From positions 992,001 to 1,056,000 of the forward strand of contig NZ_BMJC01000002.1 of NCBI RefSeq assembly GCF_014642875.1: a DNA stretch of 64,000 nt, in the 5' to 3' direction. Positions 41,169-50,144 of the stretch are shown piece by piece (the first letter of the stretch is position 1; the number at the start of each line of letters is the position of its first letter). This DNA is from Puia dinghuensis (GTDB taxonomy: Bacteria > Bacteroidota > Bacteroidia > Chitinophagales > Chitinophagaceae). The notes beneath the pieces were generated by a model, which saw nothing but the letters and a program-made list of their open reading frames with translations, was not told where the DNA came from and searched no databases. The translations under genes were made by a program, and so were the position numbers.

Positions 41169-42557
41169 TCAGGGCGGGGTCACCTGTTGCGTTTCACGCT
41201 GTGTGTCGCCGTCGGGTTGGGGAAGCAGGCCGGGCGGAGAGGCAGACAGGGACATCGTGGTGACACCGGCCTCGCGGCGGGCATCGCTTAGTTGACGAAG
41301 GCCTGCCTGAATAAGACGGAGCGTAATCACCCAGCCAAGGACACCGAGGATGACAAATTTGAGGTCGAGCACGAGGGGCAGGGGAATAAGGGAGAAGGGC
41401 GCGTCCCATAACATATGGAGGACCACGGAGGAGATGAAGACGCGTAAGAAAACGGGCCGTTGAACCATATTCCAGGAGAAGGGCCGGTCGCCTTTCACCA
41501 GCCAGAGCGCGGCGGCGCTGTTGGCCGTCCAGATGATGTGGGTAAACGGCGCAGTGACACCCCGAAGCAGGATCAGGACGGCGCCGGCCTCCACGCTGTT
41601 GTACCCGAGCATGGTCTCGAGGGCATAGCCGGCGCTCTCGAAGGCAGCAAAGCCGGTCCCTACGGCGGCGCCGAAGAGCAGGCCGTTGAGTATCCAGTTG
41701 TATTGGCGCGTTTTACCCATGAGTGCGATGACGATGAGGAGTTTGGCCGATTCTTCAATGATGCCCGCGGCTGAGGCCCCGAAAAAGGAGTTGAGGAAGT
41801 CGAGCCGGTTGAAGAAGATGAGGGCAACGAAGATAGAGGCCACGCCGCCGATGAAAAGCAGCTGCATCATTTTAAAGATAGAGATATTGCGCGGCACGTT
41901 CATCTCGAGGAAGAAGATGAGCGTGGAGAAGGGGACGGCAAAGGAGCCGACGAAGATGAGTCCCGGGATCAGCTTTATGTTGCGAAAAAAATCAAAGGCG
42001 ACATAGAGCACGAGGGCGAGCAGGGCCGACCAGCCAAGGAGGCGGGCAAAGAGCCAGGGTTTGCCCCAGCCGACGGCCAGTTCGGAAAGTGCAGGCGTGT
42101 GACGGGCCGTTCCGGTGATGAGCTGCTCTTCCATATCTTCCTGGGTATGTTTTTTGAACACCTCCGAGAAGACTTCGCTGAATTTAAAGTCGGTGAGGGC
42201 TTCGAGGCCGATGAGGTCGGAGAAGCGTTCGCCAAGGCTTGCTGCAGGACGGATGCACCAGATGGAATTACCGATGCGCAGCACATCTTCATCGCGCATA
42301 TTGGCCGCTTTGATCTCCTGGTCGTTGAGATAGACGGGCAGCAGACAATTTTGGGCGTCGAGCAGCAACTGCCCCTTTTCTGCCCGGGCAATGATGTACC
42401 CCTGAGCGGGTGTCAGCTCTGACACGGCAAGGTTCGGTTGCAAGGCTGCATGCGCGATACGGACAGGACGTTCGTCAACAACAATGCGGCGGTTTTGGTC
42501 CTTACCGGCAACACATTCCAGCGTCAGCCGCGTCGCGCTTTGGTGAGTCTCGGCCAT
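41169..42557 (-). CDS. PrsW-family intramembrane protease with N-terminal FHA-like domain
   Basis: 462 residues from the ATG at 42557; an open extension to 42671 is not protein-like. Residues 1-102 look like a forkhead-associated domain (RPVRIAHAALQPNLAV, then VYLNDQEIKAANMRDEDVLRIGNSIW), which in other proteins binds phosphothreonine. Eight or so membrane helices follow from about 165. PrsW motifs are present: EE269-S-A-K272, F303-x3-E307, H340 in THIIW and a later HMLWD. PrsW proteases cut membrane anti-sigma factors in Bacillus. The C-terminal 40 residues are hydrophilic and proline-rich. The fusion suggests protease control by phosphorylated partners; this is inference. Confidence 0.82.
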   Translation of the reverse strand: MAETHQSATRLTLECVAGKDQNRRIVVDERPVRIAHAALQPNLAVSELTPAQGYIIARAEKGQLLLDAQNCLLPVYLNDQEIKAANMRDEDVLRIGNSIWCIRPAASLGERFSDLIGLEALTDFKFSEVFSEVFKKHTQEDMEEQLITGTARHTPALSELAVGWGKPWLFARLLGWSALLALVLYVAFDFFRNIKLIPGLIFVGSFAVPFSTLIFFLEMNVPRNISIFKMMQLLFIGGVASIFVALIFFNRLDFLNSFFGASAAGIIEESAKLLIVIALMGKTRQYNWILNGLLFGAAVGTGFAAFESAGYALETMLGYNSVEAGAVLILLRGVTAPFTHIIWTANSAAALWLVKGDRPFSWNMVQRPVFLRVFISSVVLHMLWDAPFSLIPLPLVLDLKFVILGVLGWVITLRLIQAGLRQLSDARREAGVTTMSLSASPPGLLPQPDGDTQRETQQVTPP

Positions 42558-42632
42558 GTGTTCGTAATTTATCAGAAAGTTACTGCAAAATCGGGGATTG
42601 GCGGGGGCGGGGGATTGAAATGGGGGATACCC

Positions 42633-42640
42633 TATATTTG
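42633..42640 (+). promoter_or_regulatory. TATATTTG box before the MFS gene
   Basis: A perfect TAnnTTTG match ending 8 bases before the ATG at 42649, so the mRNA would have almost no leader. It also argues against the in-frame GTG at 42643 as the start. Confidence 0.45.
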
Positions 42641-42648
42641 CCGTGGAT

Positions 42649-43851
42649 ATGACAAAAAGAAAGTATTTCACCTATATCCTGGTATTAGGATCGCTGACGG
42701 CGCTGGGACCTTTTTCGATCGATATGTACCTGCCCGGGTTTGAGGATATCGCCAGGAGCCTGGGGACGTCGGTGGCGAATGTAGGACTTTCACTTGCGAG
42801 TTATTTTGTAGGCATCTCGCTGGGGCAGCTGTTGTATGGACCGCTGCTCGACCGTTATGGCCGGAAGAAGCCGTTGTATGCCGGACTATCACTTTATATC
42901 GTGGCCACGATGTTTTGCATGCAGGCGAGGGATATCAATGTATTGATCGCACTGCGGTTTATCCAGGCTGTTGGCAGTTGTGCCGCGCAGGTGGCGGCAA
43001 TGGCGATGGTGAGGGATCTGTTCGGGCCGAAGGAGAGCGCGAAGGTGTTGTCATTGTTGCTGTTGGTGTTGGGCGCCTCCCCGATGATCGCGCCGACGGC
43101 GGGCGGGTATATCGTGGTCACCTGGGGCTGGCGGGCGATCTTCCTGGTGTTGCTGATATTGGGAGCAGTGATCTTGTTGCTGAGTATCTTTTTCCTTCCC
43201 GATAGTTATCCGGCCGATGTCCATTTTAGTTTGAAGCCGGGGCCGATAATCCGCAATTTTATTTCGGTGTTCCTGATTCCGCAGTTTTTGATCTATGTGT
43301 TTGTGCAGTCGCTGGCCTTTGCGGGGTTGTTCGCTTATGTGTCGGGGTCGCCGGTGGTGTTTATGAGTGTCTTTCATGTGGATAAGAAGGTGTATGGATG
43401 GATCTTTGCATTCCTTTCGGTAGCCTTTATCGGGCTGAGCCAGTTCAACAGCCTGTTGCTGCGCAGGTATACGAGCCAGCAGATAATCCGCGTAGCGCTG
43501 ATAGGTCAGGTGGTGGTGGGTTTGGTGTTTTGGGGCTTTGCGCAGGCGGGATGGCTGAGTCTGACATCGACCATGGGGTTCTTGTTCCTCTTCCTGGGTT
43601 GTCTTGGTTATACGAACCCGAATGCGGCGGCATTGGCGATGGCGCCGTTTGCAAAGAATGCGGGTACGGCATCCTCGCTGCTGGGAGCCCTGCAGTTGGG
43701 AGTGGGTGCGCTGGCTGCAACGGGAGTCAGTGCCTTTGCCGATGGAACGGCGAGGCCGATGGCGGCGATCATCGCGGTGACGTCGGTGCTGGCGCTGGGA
43801 ATATCATTCTTTCATCACCGTCGTTACGTACCGCGTACCTTGAATGAATAA
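42649..43851 (+). CDS. MFS multidrug exporter, Bcr/CflA type
   Basis: 400 residues with 12 predicted membrane helices. The first loop has the Bcr/CflA pattern: LGSLTALGPFSIDMYLPGFEDIARSLGTS, and the MFS motif A appears as GPLLDRYGRKKPL. Motif C-like sequence is found in GASPMIAPTAGGYI. Members are proton-coupled drug or amino-acid exporters (bicyclomycin, sulfonamide or cysteine in E. coli); the substrate here is unknown. The last 48 bases overlap the end of the convergent secreted BNR protein gene. Confidence 0.92.
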   Translation: MTKRKYFTYILVLGSLTALGPFSIDMYLPGFEDIARSLGTSVANVGLSLASYFVGISLGQLLYGPLLDRYGRKKPLYAGLSLYIVATMFCMQARDINVLIALRFIQAVGSCAAQVAAMAMVRDLFGPKESAKVLSLLLLVLGASPMIAPTAGGYIVVTWGWRAIFLVLLILGAVILLLSIFFLPDSYPADVHFSLKPGPIIRNFISVFLIPQFLIYVFVQSLAFAGLFAYVSGSPVVFMSVFHVDKKVYGWIFAFLSVAFIGLSQFNSLLLRRYTSQQIIRVALIGQVVVGLVFWGFAQAGWLSLTSTMGFLFLFLGCLGYTNPNAAALAMAPFAKNAGTASSLLGALQLGVGALAATGVSAFADGTARPMAAIIAVTSVLALGISFFHHRRYVPRTLNE

Positions 43852-46746
43852 TTGCAAGGTGTACACCCCTCTGCTCAGGCGCAGGTCGGATACGCTGATG
43901 TGCACTCTTGAACCGGCAGTCAGTGTCCCGGACCATTTCAGCAGAGTTCTTCCACTGAAATCCACCAACCGGATATCCCCTTTCCCGCCCGGAATAGCCC
44001 CAAATTGCAGGTCGAGGCCATTATCGAAAGGATTATTCAATACCGAATAAAGCGGTTGGTTCGCCGCCGGGGCACCAACTAAAATGATCTTGCTATAGAG
44101 GGTGCTTCCATCACGGTCGATCAGTTTCAACCGGTAATAATTTTTTCCCGGTACGAAGTGGGTATCATTAAAATAATAGTCCCGGGCAATACTACTATTA
44201 CCTGCTGCCGCGACATAACCGACCTTGCTAAAACGCAGGCCGTCCGGAGATCTTTCGATATCGAATCCTTTGGTATTTTGTTCCTGGGCGGTTTCCCAGG
44301 TCAATTCTACTTCATTTCCCTGCCATCTTCCGCTGAAATCTACCAGGATGATGGGGGTGGGCACACCCGGAATGACGGTAGTGAACAGGCCTCTTCCGTG
44401 GGTGGCGGCGGCCAGGGTACCATCTGCCGGCCGGTATTTCAACATATCCACTCTTGTGTTGACAAAGTCGGTATTGGTAGGTTGCCAGTCGACGGCGCCG
44501 GCATGGAGATTGTCCGTCGACCATACTCCCAGTTCTGTCGCTATTATCGCCCAGGCGGCATTACGGGGATCGAAAATTGCCCATCGGACGGGCATATCCG
44601 GCAGATCGCCGGTGACATCGGTCCAGTGTGCACCTGCGTCGATGGTTTCAAATACGTGGCTCACCCCATAATTGCTATAAGTGGCCAACAGATGGCTCTC
44701 CGTTCGTGGATCGATCGCCACGCAAGAGACCGATCCGGCGCCGACTGCCTTTATGATCGTTACGGCGGGGGCCATGCCATTGGCGCTATCGACCCGTACT
44801 ATCGATCCATTGTCCAGGCCGAAATACACCCGGTTTGGGGTTATCGGCGACACCTTGACATGCGTAATATTCGCGCCGCCAAAACCTGCGACGGCCATGG
44901 TCGTGAAAGTGGCGTAAGTGAAAGGGGGCTGCCAGCGGAAGTATTGGCCGGCAGCACTATTCCCATATAAGATGCGGGAAGCATTGTCGTAGTCGGTCGG
45001 GTTAATGAAAGCGCCACCTGCAAAATGATAGGCGATGAATGAGGCGGCGCCATCTGTGGTAACATTATAGTTGTTATAAGCGTAGGCGGTGATCTGGGTG
45101 TTGGGAACATTCTGATCGATATGACAAAAACCGCCGTCCCCTCCCGATACCGTAGTGGGTGGAGAGAGCGTAGCGGGGGAATTAATGCCAGGGGAGGTAA
45201 ATTGTTGCGTGCCGTTGTCCTGCCCGCCGGCCAGGAAATAATTTGTAGAACTGGGATGCACGGCACAGGCATAATACTGCGTCACATTATAGCTGTTGTC
45301 CCTGCTCGAAAAAGAAGCCCCGATATCCGCTGTCCGGAAGATACCCCCATCGCAAGCCACTAAAAACTCGGGCGCAGGACCAGGGAAGGAGGAGCCAGGC
45401 GCGATAAGGATCTTCTGAATATCGGCATGCACATAAGGATAACCGGGGCAGCCGTTCTTCCATTGGGTGATCTGGGTCCAGGGTGTTGCTCCGGTAGCGC
45501 CGGTGACCGTCTTAAAGACATCCACCCCGCCGATGTACACGGTATTCGTATCCCAGGGATCGATGGCCGCTGCCAAATCGTACCAGGCCTGCCCACGGGT
45601 AAAATCCGCGCTGGTAGTGCCATTGTCGCACCAGGTGGGATTTGGTTTGTCCGACCAGACGGTATTGCCCGGCAGGTCGTCGGCATTGGAGGTCTTCATG
45701 ATCTTCTTGATGCCATTTCCCGAACTCTGTATCAGGGCCCACATTTGCCAATAGGCATTGGGCGCCGAAGCGATCTTAATTCTTTGTTCGTCTCCCGCCG
45801 ACTGGTAAATTTTTACCCAGGTGGAGCCGCCATCCGCTGTACGGTAGATACCATCGGAACTGCTGATGCCCATGGAAGCGAACACATAACTATAAATAGG
45901 ATCCAGATCGGCCGCTTGATCGACCGATCCACCCCCGACCCCGTTGCCCAATACCTTGGTCCAGGTGGCGCCTCCGTCGATAGAACGTTGAATACCCCCA
46001 TATTTTGTCGCCACCAGGATAGCTTCCACAGCCACCGGGGGATTGCCTGTAACAGCGCAGCAAACTACGGCGATGTCCTGTATATAGTAAAACCTGCGGT
46101 CAGCCGGAGTAGGTATCGTGGAGGCCAGGTGCGTCCAGGTGGCTCCGCCGTCGACGGATCTCCAGATGCCCAGTCCCCTGATGCCAAAGATGCCTTCGCC
46201 GGGATACCAGCCTTCGCCCGTGCCGAAATACAGATTCTGCGGGGTGTCTCTTTGTTGGTGGATGCAGGTGACGGCCAGGTTGTCGAAAAGGTCGTTGACC
46301 TTGTTCCACACTGGCGTAGCTGCGCTGATATCGTTACAATACCACAGGCCACCGCCCACTCCACCGGCCCATACTTTTTTGTGCGTGGGGTCATTCGCGT
46401 CATACAATATTGCGCGGGTCCTTCCACCGATGTTGCCCGGGCCTCTTTCGGTCCAGTCGATTCCGGGCACAGCGTTTAATATGGTGGGTGCACCCGAGGT
46501 CCTTTGCCTGGCCAGTTGTTTTCGCTGAAATTGCCGGGCGATCAGCAGCCGCTCTGTCGGCACATCGCCTGTAGCGGGGTCTTTTGTTTTTTCAAACTCC
46601 TGCCGGATGGCTGCTGCAGGATCATCTTCCTGCTCCATTTGTTTTTGGTCAAAGGTTGTTTTGTTTGAAGGCAAATGGCGGTATGCGAAATAAATAAGCG
46701 CAACAACAAGGGTGATCCTTGCGACGGTATACAATCTATTTTTCAT
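43804..46746 (-). CDS. Large secreted BNR/VPS10-type propeller protein with T9SS sorting domain
   Basis: 980 residues. An N-terminal hydrophobic helix (about 8-22) lacks an obvious cleavage site. Propeller repeats then fill about 95-780, with DWTERGPGNIGGRTRAILYD, GTGEGWYPGEG, IWRSVDGGATWTHL, IQRSIDGGATWTKVL and TADGGSTWVKI. After that come a fibronectin-like segment (DFSGRWQGNEVELTWETAQEQNTKGFDIERS) and a type A T9SS C-terminal domain (GDIRLVDFSGRTLLKWSG, GVYTLQLF). Related proteins are annotated as glycosyl hydrolases, mostly without proof. It should be cell-surface attached or released. It has no operon partner. Confidence 0.82.
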   Translation of the reverse strand: MKNRLYTVARITLVVALIYFAYRHLPSNKTTFDQKQMEQEDDPAAAIRQEFEKTKDPATGDVPTERLLIARQFQRKQLARQRTSGAPTILNAVPGIDWTERGPGNIGGRTRAILYDANDPTHKKVWAGGVGGGLWYCNDISAATPVWNKVNDLFDNLAVTCIHQQRDTPQNLYFGTGEGWYPGEGIFGIRGLGIWRSVDGGATWTHLASTIPTPADRRFYYIQDIAVVCCAVTGNPPVAVEAILVATKYGGIQRSIDGGATWTKVLGNGVGGGSVDQAADLDPIYSYVFASMGISSSDGIYRTADGGSTWVKIYQSAGDEQRIKIASAPNAYWQMWALIQSSGNGIKKIMKTSNADDLPGNTVWSDKPNPTWCDNGTTSADFTRGQAWYDLAAAIDPWDTNTVYIGGVDVFKTVTGATGATPWTQITQWKNGCPGYPYVHADIQKILIAPGSSFPGPAPEFLVACDGGIFRTADIGASFSSRDNSYNVTQYYACAVHPSSTNYFLAGGQDNGTQQFTSPGINSPATLSPPTTVSGGDGGFCHIDQNVPNTQITAYAYNNYNVTTDGAASFIAYHFAGGAFINPTDYDNASRILYGNSAAGQYFRWQPPFTYATFTTMAVAGFGGANITHVKVSPITPNRVYFGLDNGSIVRVDSANGMAPAVTIIKAVGAGSVSCVAIDPRTESHLLATYSNYGVSHVFETIDAGAHWTDVTGDLPDMPVRWAIFDPRNAAWAIIATELGVWSTDNLHAGAVDWQPTNTDFVNTRVDMLKYRPADGTLAAATHGRGLFTTVIPGVPTPIILVDFSGRWQGNEVELTWETAQEQNTKGFDIERSPDGLRFSKVGYVAAAGNSSIARDYYFNDTHFVPGKNYYRLKLIDRDGSTLYSKIILVGAPAANQPLYSVLNNPFDNGLDLQFGAIPGGKGDIRLVDFSGRTLLKWSGTLTAGSRVHISVSDLRLSRGVYTLQLFIQGTRYVTTVMKE

Positions 46747-46877
46747 AACAATTTTTTTGAATGATGCTCAATAAATTGTCTGACTAATTGATCGTAGGGC
46801 TGTAATTAAGGGGGGAAAAGGTTGATCTACCTTTCAGGGGATATTATTGCGGGAAACCAACTACTAATTTACAAAAA
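46747..46877. other. Intergenic spacer
   Basis: About 130 AT-rich bases between the SDR gene end and the start of the BNR protein gene, which are both on the minus strand. It should hold the BNR gene's downstream neighbour's terminator-free end and the BNR promoter side lies above 46746; I see no clear hairpin or -7 box here. Confidence 0.4.
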
Positions 46878-47597
46878 TTACGGGAGTCTGGCTACAAGAT
46901 TTTCCGGGAGGATGCGGAGAATAGTATAGATGATCTTCCATTTCCAGCCGGGGACGATAATGAAGCGGCGGCCGGCGCCTGTGACGTGACGGGCGATGAA
47001 GGCGGGTTCCATCAGCAGCGATTCGGGAAGATCGAGGTGAGCGGTGAGCTTGCTGCGGATGTAGCCAGCGATGATGGCATTGACGACGACCTTGCGGGGC
47101 TCCAAATGTTGGCGCAGCCCGGCAAGATAGGTGGTAAAGGCGGCCTTTGTGCTGCCGTAGATGAAGTTGCTCTTACGGCCGCGGACGCCTGAAAGGGAAG
47201 AGAGGCCGACGATGCGTTCGAGACCGGGGTTGCCGCCGTCGGTAGCGACGAGGTTGAGAATAGAGACCGCACCGGCGTAGAGGACATTGATCATGCGATA
47301 GCTGCCCTCCCAACTCAGGAGGGCTTCTTCGTTGGTGACCTGGAAGCCCGCGGCATAGAGGACGATATTGGGTTTTGCGGGCAAACCGGCATAGAAGGCG
47401 GCGTGGTCGCCGAAGGCCGTTGCGTCGAAGTAGCGGGTGATGATGCGTTCGGAGGGGAGGTTGCGGGTGGCGATGAATTGATCGATCTCGCTGAGGCTGC
47501 GGGAGGCGGCAATGACTTGCCAGCCTTGTTGTATATAGAGCTGCATGGCTTCTTTGGCCACGTCGGAGTTGGCTCCGAGGATAAGGACGGTCTTCAT
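46878..47597 (-). CDS. Short-chain dehydrogenase/reductase
   Basis: 239 residues from the ATG at 47597, which overlaps the rpiA stop codon as ATGA; the open extension upstream is inside rpiA. The N-terminal Rossmann motif is VLILGANSDVAKEAMQLY, a GxNxxVAK variant. The active-site segment has GLSSLSGVRGRKSNFIYGSTKAAFTTY, with the catalytic Ser, Tyr and Lys (YGSTK). VVNAIIAGYIRSKLT follows as the usual loop after the active site. The form resembles DprE2-like or oxidoreductase SDRs of cell-wall sugar metabolism, but the substrate is not known. It is the last gene of the zwf-led operon. Confidence 0.88.
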   Translation of the reverse strand: MKTVLILGANSDVAKEAMQLYIQQGWQVIAASRSLSEIDQFIATRNLPSERIITRYFDATAFGDHAAFYAGLPAKPNIVLYAAGFQVTNEEALLSWEGSYRMINVLYAGAVSILNLVATDGGNPGLERIVGLSSLSGVRGRKSNFIYGSTKAAFTTYLAGLRQHLEPRKVVVNAIIAGYIRSKLTAHLDLPESLLMEPAFIARHVTGAGRRFIIVPGWKWKIIYTILRILPENLVARLP

Positions 47598-48301
47598 GAC
47601 TCGGTTCTTGATGGCCACGGCCTTGACCATTCCATTATGCCGTCGGGCCCGGCAGTGATGGCTTTGTGGGCCAAATTAAAGAAAAGCGAATGTTCGAGGA
47701 TACCGGGGATGGCACCCACCTGGTCGTTGAGATCAACGGGTTCGGGGAAGGGAGAAAACCAGCTATCGATGAGGAAGTTCCCTCTTTCGGTGATGACGGC
47801 GCCGTCTTTTCTGACACTAAGCCGTAGTTCGGATCGTGTTGGATGGAATGATCGTTTGAGGCGGTCGGCTACGTATGACAGCGCTTCGGGGATAACCTCG
47901 ACCACAAGGGGGTAGGTGGAGTCGAAACGAACAGATTGTTTGCTGCTATCGCCCACAAGGACGAAGTTGTCCGCCATGGCAGCGAGGATCTTTTCGGCGG
48001 TGTGCACCCCTCCCCCACTCTTCAGGGCGTTGAGCCAGTGGTCGAACTGGTCGCATCCATCGAAATACCAGTCGAGCCGGGAGAGCCAGCCAGATTCTTT
48101 CACGGTGAACCCCTCGGCCATCAGCCGCAGGCGGGTGCTGAAGGAGGAGCTTGCTACGGTGAGGGTTTCGGCGAGCCCGGGAGTCGCCTTTATCGCCGTG
48201 ATGAGATGGATCATGGTGGAGCCGGCGCCGAGACCGATGGTATCGCCGGGCTGTATGAGCTTTGCGGCTTCCTGTGCCGCCTGTTGTTTGAAGTCGGTCA
48301 T
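47594..48301 (-). CDS. rpiA: Ribose-5-phosphate isomerase A
   Basis: 235 residues. It interconverts ribose-5-phosphate and ribulose-5-phosphate in the non-oxidative pentose phosphate pathway. The phosphate-binding GLGAGSTM is at about 23-30. The catalytic positions known from E. coli RpiA fall at the same numbers: D81 and D84 (in DGCDQ rather than DGADE), K94 (in KSGGG rather than KGGGG) and E103 (in TAEK). The catalytic residues are kept but surrounding signature residues differ. It starts 7 bp after the GH2 gene and overlaps the SDR gene by 4 bp, so it sits inside a tight operon with zwf. Confidence 0.88.
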   Translation of the reverse strand: MTDFKQQAAQEAAKLIQPGDTIGLGAGSTMIHLITAIKATPGLAETLTVASSSFSTRLRLMAEGFTVKESGWLSRLDWYFDGCDQFDHWLNALKSGGGVHTAEKILAAMADNFVLVGDSSKQSVRFDSTYPLVVEVIPEALSYVADRLKRSFHPTRSELRLSVRKDGAVITERGNFLIDSWFSPFPEPVDLNDQVGAIPGILEHSLFFNLAHKAITAGPDGIMEWSRPWPSRTES

Positions 48302-48308
48302 AGTGTTG

Positions 48309-50144
48309 TTATTCAGGATATTTTTTTGCGATGGTGTCGTAGAAGTTTTTCAGGGTATAGAAAGCGCGTTTCTTTACGCCTTGTTCAGAGATAAGCCCCT
48401 TGCGGTTCCAGAAGTTCTGGTATACCGGGTGCTGGCGGCGGGGGCTGCGGAAGTCGACGAGTATCCAGGGGGTGATGCCGCGGAGCGCGGTGATGCCCGA
48501 AAGCATCTTCACCTGGTTGGCGTATAGGGCTTCCTGGTATTCTTCACTCCACCGGGTGTCGGGGTCGGCATGGAAACCGGCGAGGGCGTCGCCGCCGAGT
48601 TCGGTGATGATCACCGGGCGATCGTATTTGATGGTAAAATGATAATTGGGGAGATCGGCGAGTTTGTCACCCCAGTACCAGCCGGCATATTCGTTGAAGC
48701 TGACGAGATCGAGCTTTTCACCGAGCGGGTCGTCGACGATGACTTCGTTGCCCTGGCGGTGGACTTCCAGTGCAGCAGAGACGAGACGTGTGTTGTCGAG
48801 TTGGTGAGCGTGGGCGGCGAGCCGGGACATAAAGTCGAGGCGGGGAGCGCTCAGCGGGGTCTCGTTGCCGATGCTCCAGATGATGACGGCGGCGCGGTTA
48901 CGGTCGCGGTTGATGAGATCGGACAATTGCTTTTGCGCGTTGGCATAGGTGTCAGGGTTGGTCCAGGAGATGGTCCAGTATACCGGTACCTCTGCCCATA
49001 CCATAAGGCCCATTTCGTCGGCGAGGCGGATCATCGCTTCGTTGTGCGGATAGTGGGCGAGACGCACATAATTACAGCCCAGTTGTTTTGCCCAGGTGAG
49101 CAGCATACGGCAATCGCCTTCACCGCGGAGACGGCCGGGGATCAGCGGGTTCTCGTCATGGATACAGATGCCGCGAAGGAAGACGGGTTTGCCGTTGAGC
49201 AGGATATCCTTCCCCTGCACCCGGATGGTGCGGAAGCCAATGCGGTCGACAGTCGTGTCGGTGGCGGTGCTTAGCGAGACGGCGTACAGCTTGGGATGTT
49301 CGGGCGACCAGTAAGCCAGCTTTTTTGTCATAATGGCGACAGGTGCACGACCGCCACCGTCAGTGGTTGTCGTAGTATGAATGCCGGCCTCGGGGATGTC
49401 GATGGTGACCGTTTGCGGGCTGTGTTGTCCGGCCAGCTGCACGTAGCCTTCGATGGTATGGGGATCGTCCTTCTTCAACTGCAGCTGGTAATCGCTTATA
49501 AAGGTTTCCGGTGTGGAGGCGAGGCAGACATCACGGGTGATGCCGCCATAGTTCCACCAATCGGTATTGACGGTAGGGATCTCGTCCTGGTGCCGGGTAT
49601 TGTCGGCCTTGACTACAAGGGTGTTATCACCGGCCTTTAGCAGGCTGGTCACTTCGAATTGAAAAGGGGTAAAACCTCCTTTGTGCATGCCCAGTTTTTT
49701 GCCATTGAGATAGACATGGGCTTCATAGTTGACTGCGCCGAAATAGATAAAGTAGCGGCGGCCGGGTTGCGGAGTTGTCTGGAAGACGCGGCGGTACCAG
49801 ATGGTTCCTTCGTAATAGAGTAGTTTTTCATCCTGTGAGTTCCAGTCGCCGGGGACTTTTAGCGTGGGGCTGCGATCGAAGTCGTATTCGATGAGCTGGC
49901 TCTTGTCGGTTTGTTTCCTGTCATCGTAGTATCCGCCTTTCCCTGAAGGCGACTGGTCATAGGGCTGATGGCGATAGTCATAGTAGCCGGTCTCGTAGGG
50001 GTCGACCATATAGTTCCAGCGGCCGTCGAGGTTCAGTTCGCGGCGGGCGGTGACGTTCTGTACGATGCTGTCTTGGGCGGTGAGGGGGCGGATGGAGGCG
50101 GCAAAGCAAAAGAGAAGAAGCGCGTATTTCATGCTCGGGTTCAT
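48309..50144 (-). CDS. GH2 glycoside hydrolase (beta-glucuronidase/beta-galactosidase-like)
   Basis: 611 residues, the short three-domain GH2 form. A signal peptide (to about residue 24, RPLTAQ) sends it to the periplasm. The sandwich domain has LNLDGRWNYMVDPYETGYYD and GTIWYRRVF. The barrel has the acid/base motif IIWSIGNETP (Glu about 428) and the nucleophile motif VIITELGGDALAG (Glu about 515). The size and the ITELGGDA motif resemble beta-glucuronidases more than LacZ. Its ATG at 50144 overlaps the DUF1080 stop as ATGA; an internal ATG at 50132 is also possible. It is co-transcribed with zwf and rpiA. Confidence 0.88.
   Translation of the reverse strand: MNPSMKYALLLFCFAASIRPLTAQDSIVQNVTARRELNLDGRWNYMVDPYETGYYDYRHQPYDQSPSGKGGYYDDRKQTDKSQLIEYDFDRSPTLKVPGDWNSQDEKLLYYEGTIWYRRVFQTTPQPGRRYFIYFGAVNYEAHVYLNGKKLGMHKGGFTPFQFEVTSLLKAGDNTLVVKADNTRHQDEIPTVNTDWWNYGGITRDVCLASTPETFISDYQLQLKKDDPHTIEGYVQLAGQHSPQTVTIDIPEAGIHTTTTTDGGGRAPVAIMTKKLAYWSPEHPKLYAVSLSTATDTTVDRIGFRTIRVQGKDILLNGKPVFLRGICIHDENPLIPGRLRGEGDCRMLLTWAKQLGCNYVRLAHYPHNEAMIRLADEMGLMVWAEVPVYWTISWTNPDTYANAQKQLSDLINRDRNRAAVIIWSIGNETPLSAPRLDFMSRLAAHAHQLDNTRLVSAALEVHRQGNEVIVDDPLGEKLDLVSFNEYAGWYWGDKLADLPNYHFTIKYDRPVIITELGGDALAGFHADPDTRWSEEYQEALYANQVKMLSGITALRGITPWILVDFRSPRRQHPVYQNFWNRKGLISEQGVKKRAFYTLKNFYDTIAKKYPE

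Noticed and set aside
45427-46479. 350-codon frame antisense to the BNR protein gene
   Set aside because: Shadow of Asp-box repeats; the opposite strand encodes clear propeller motifs.
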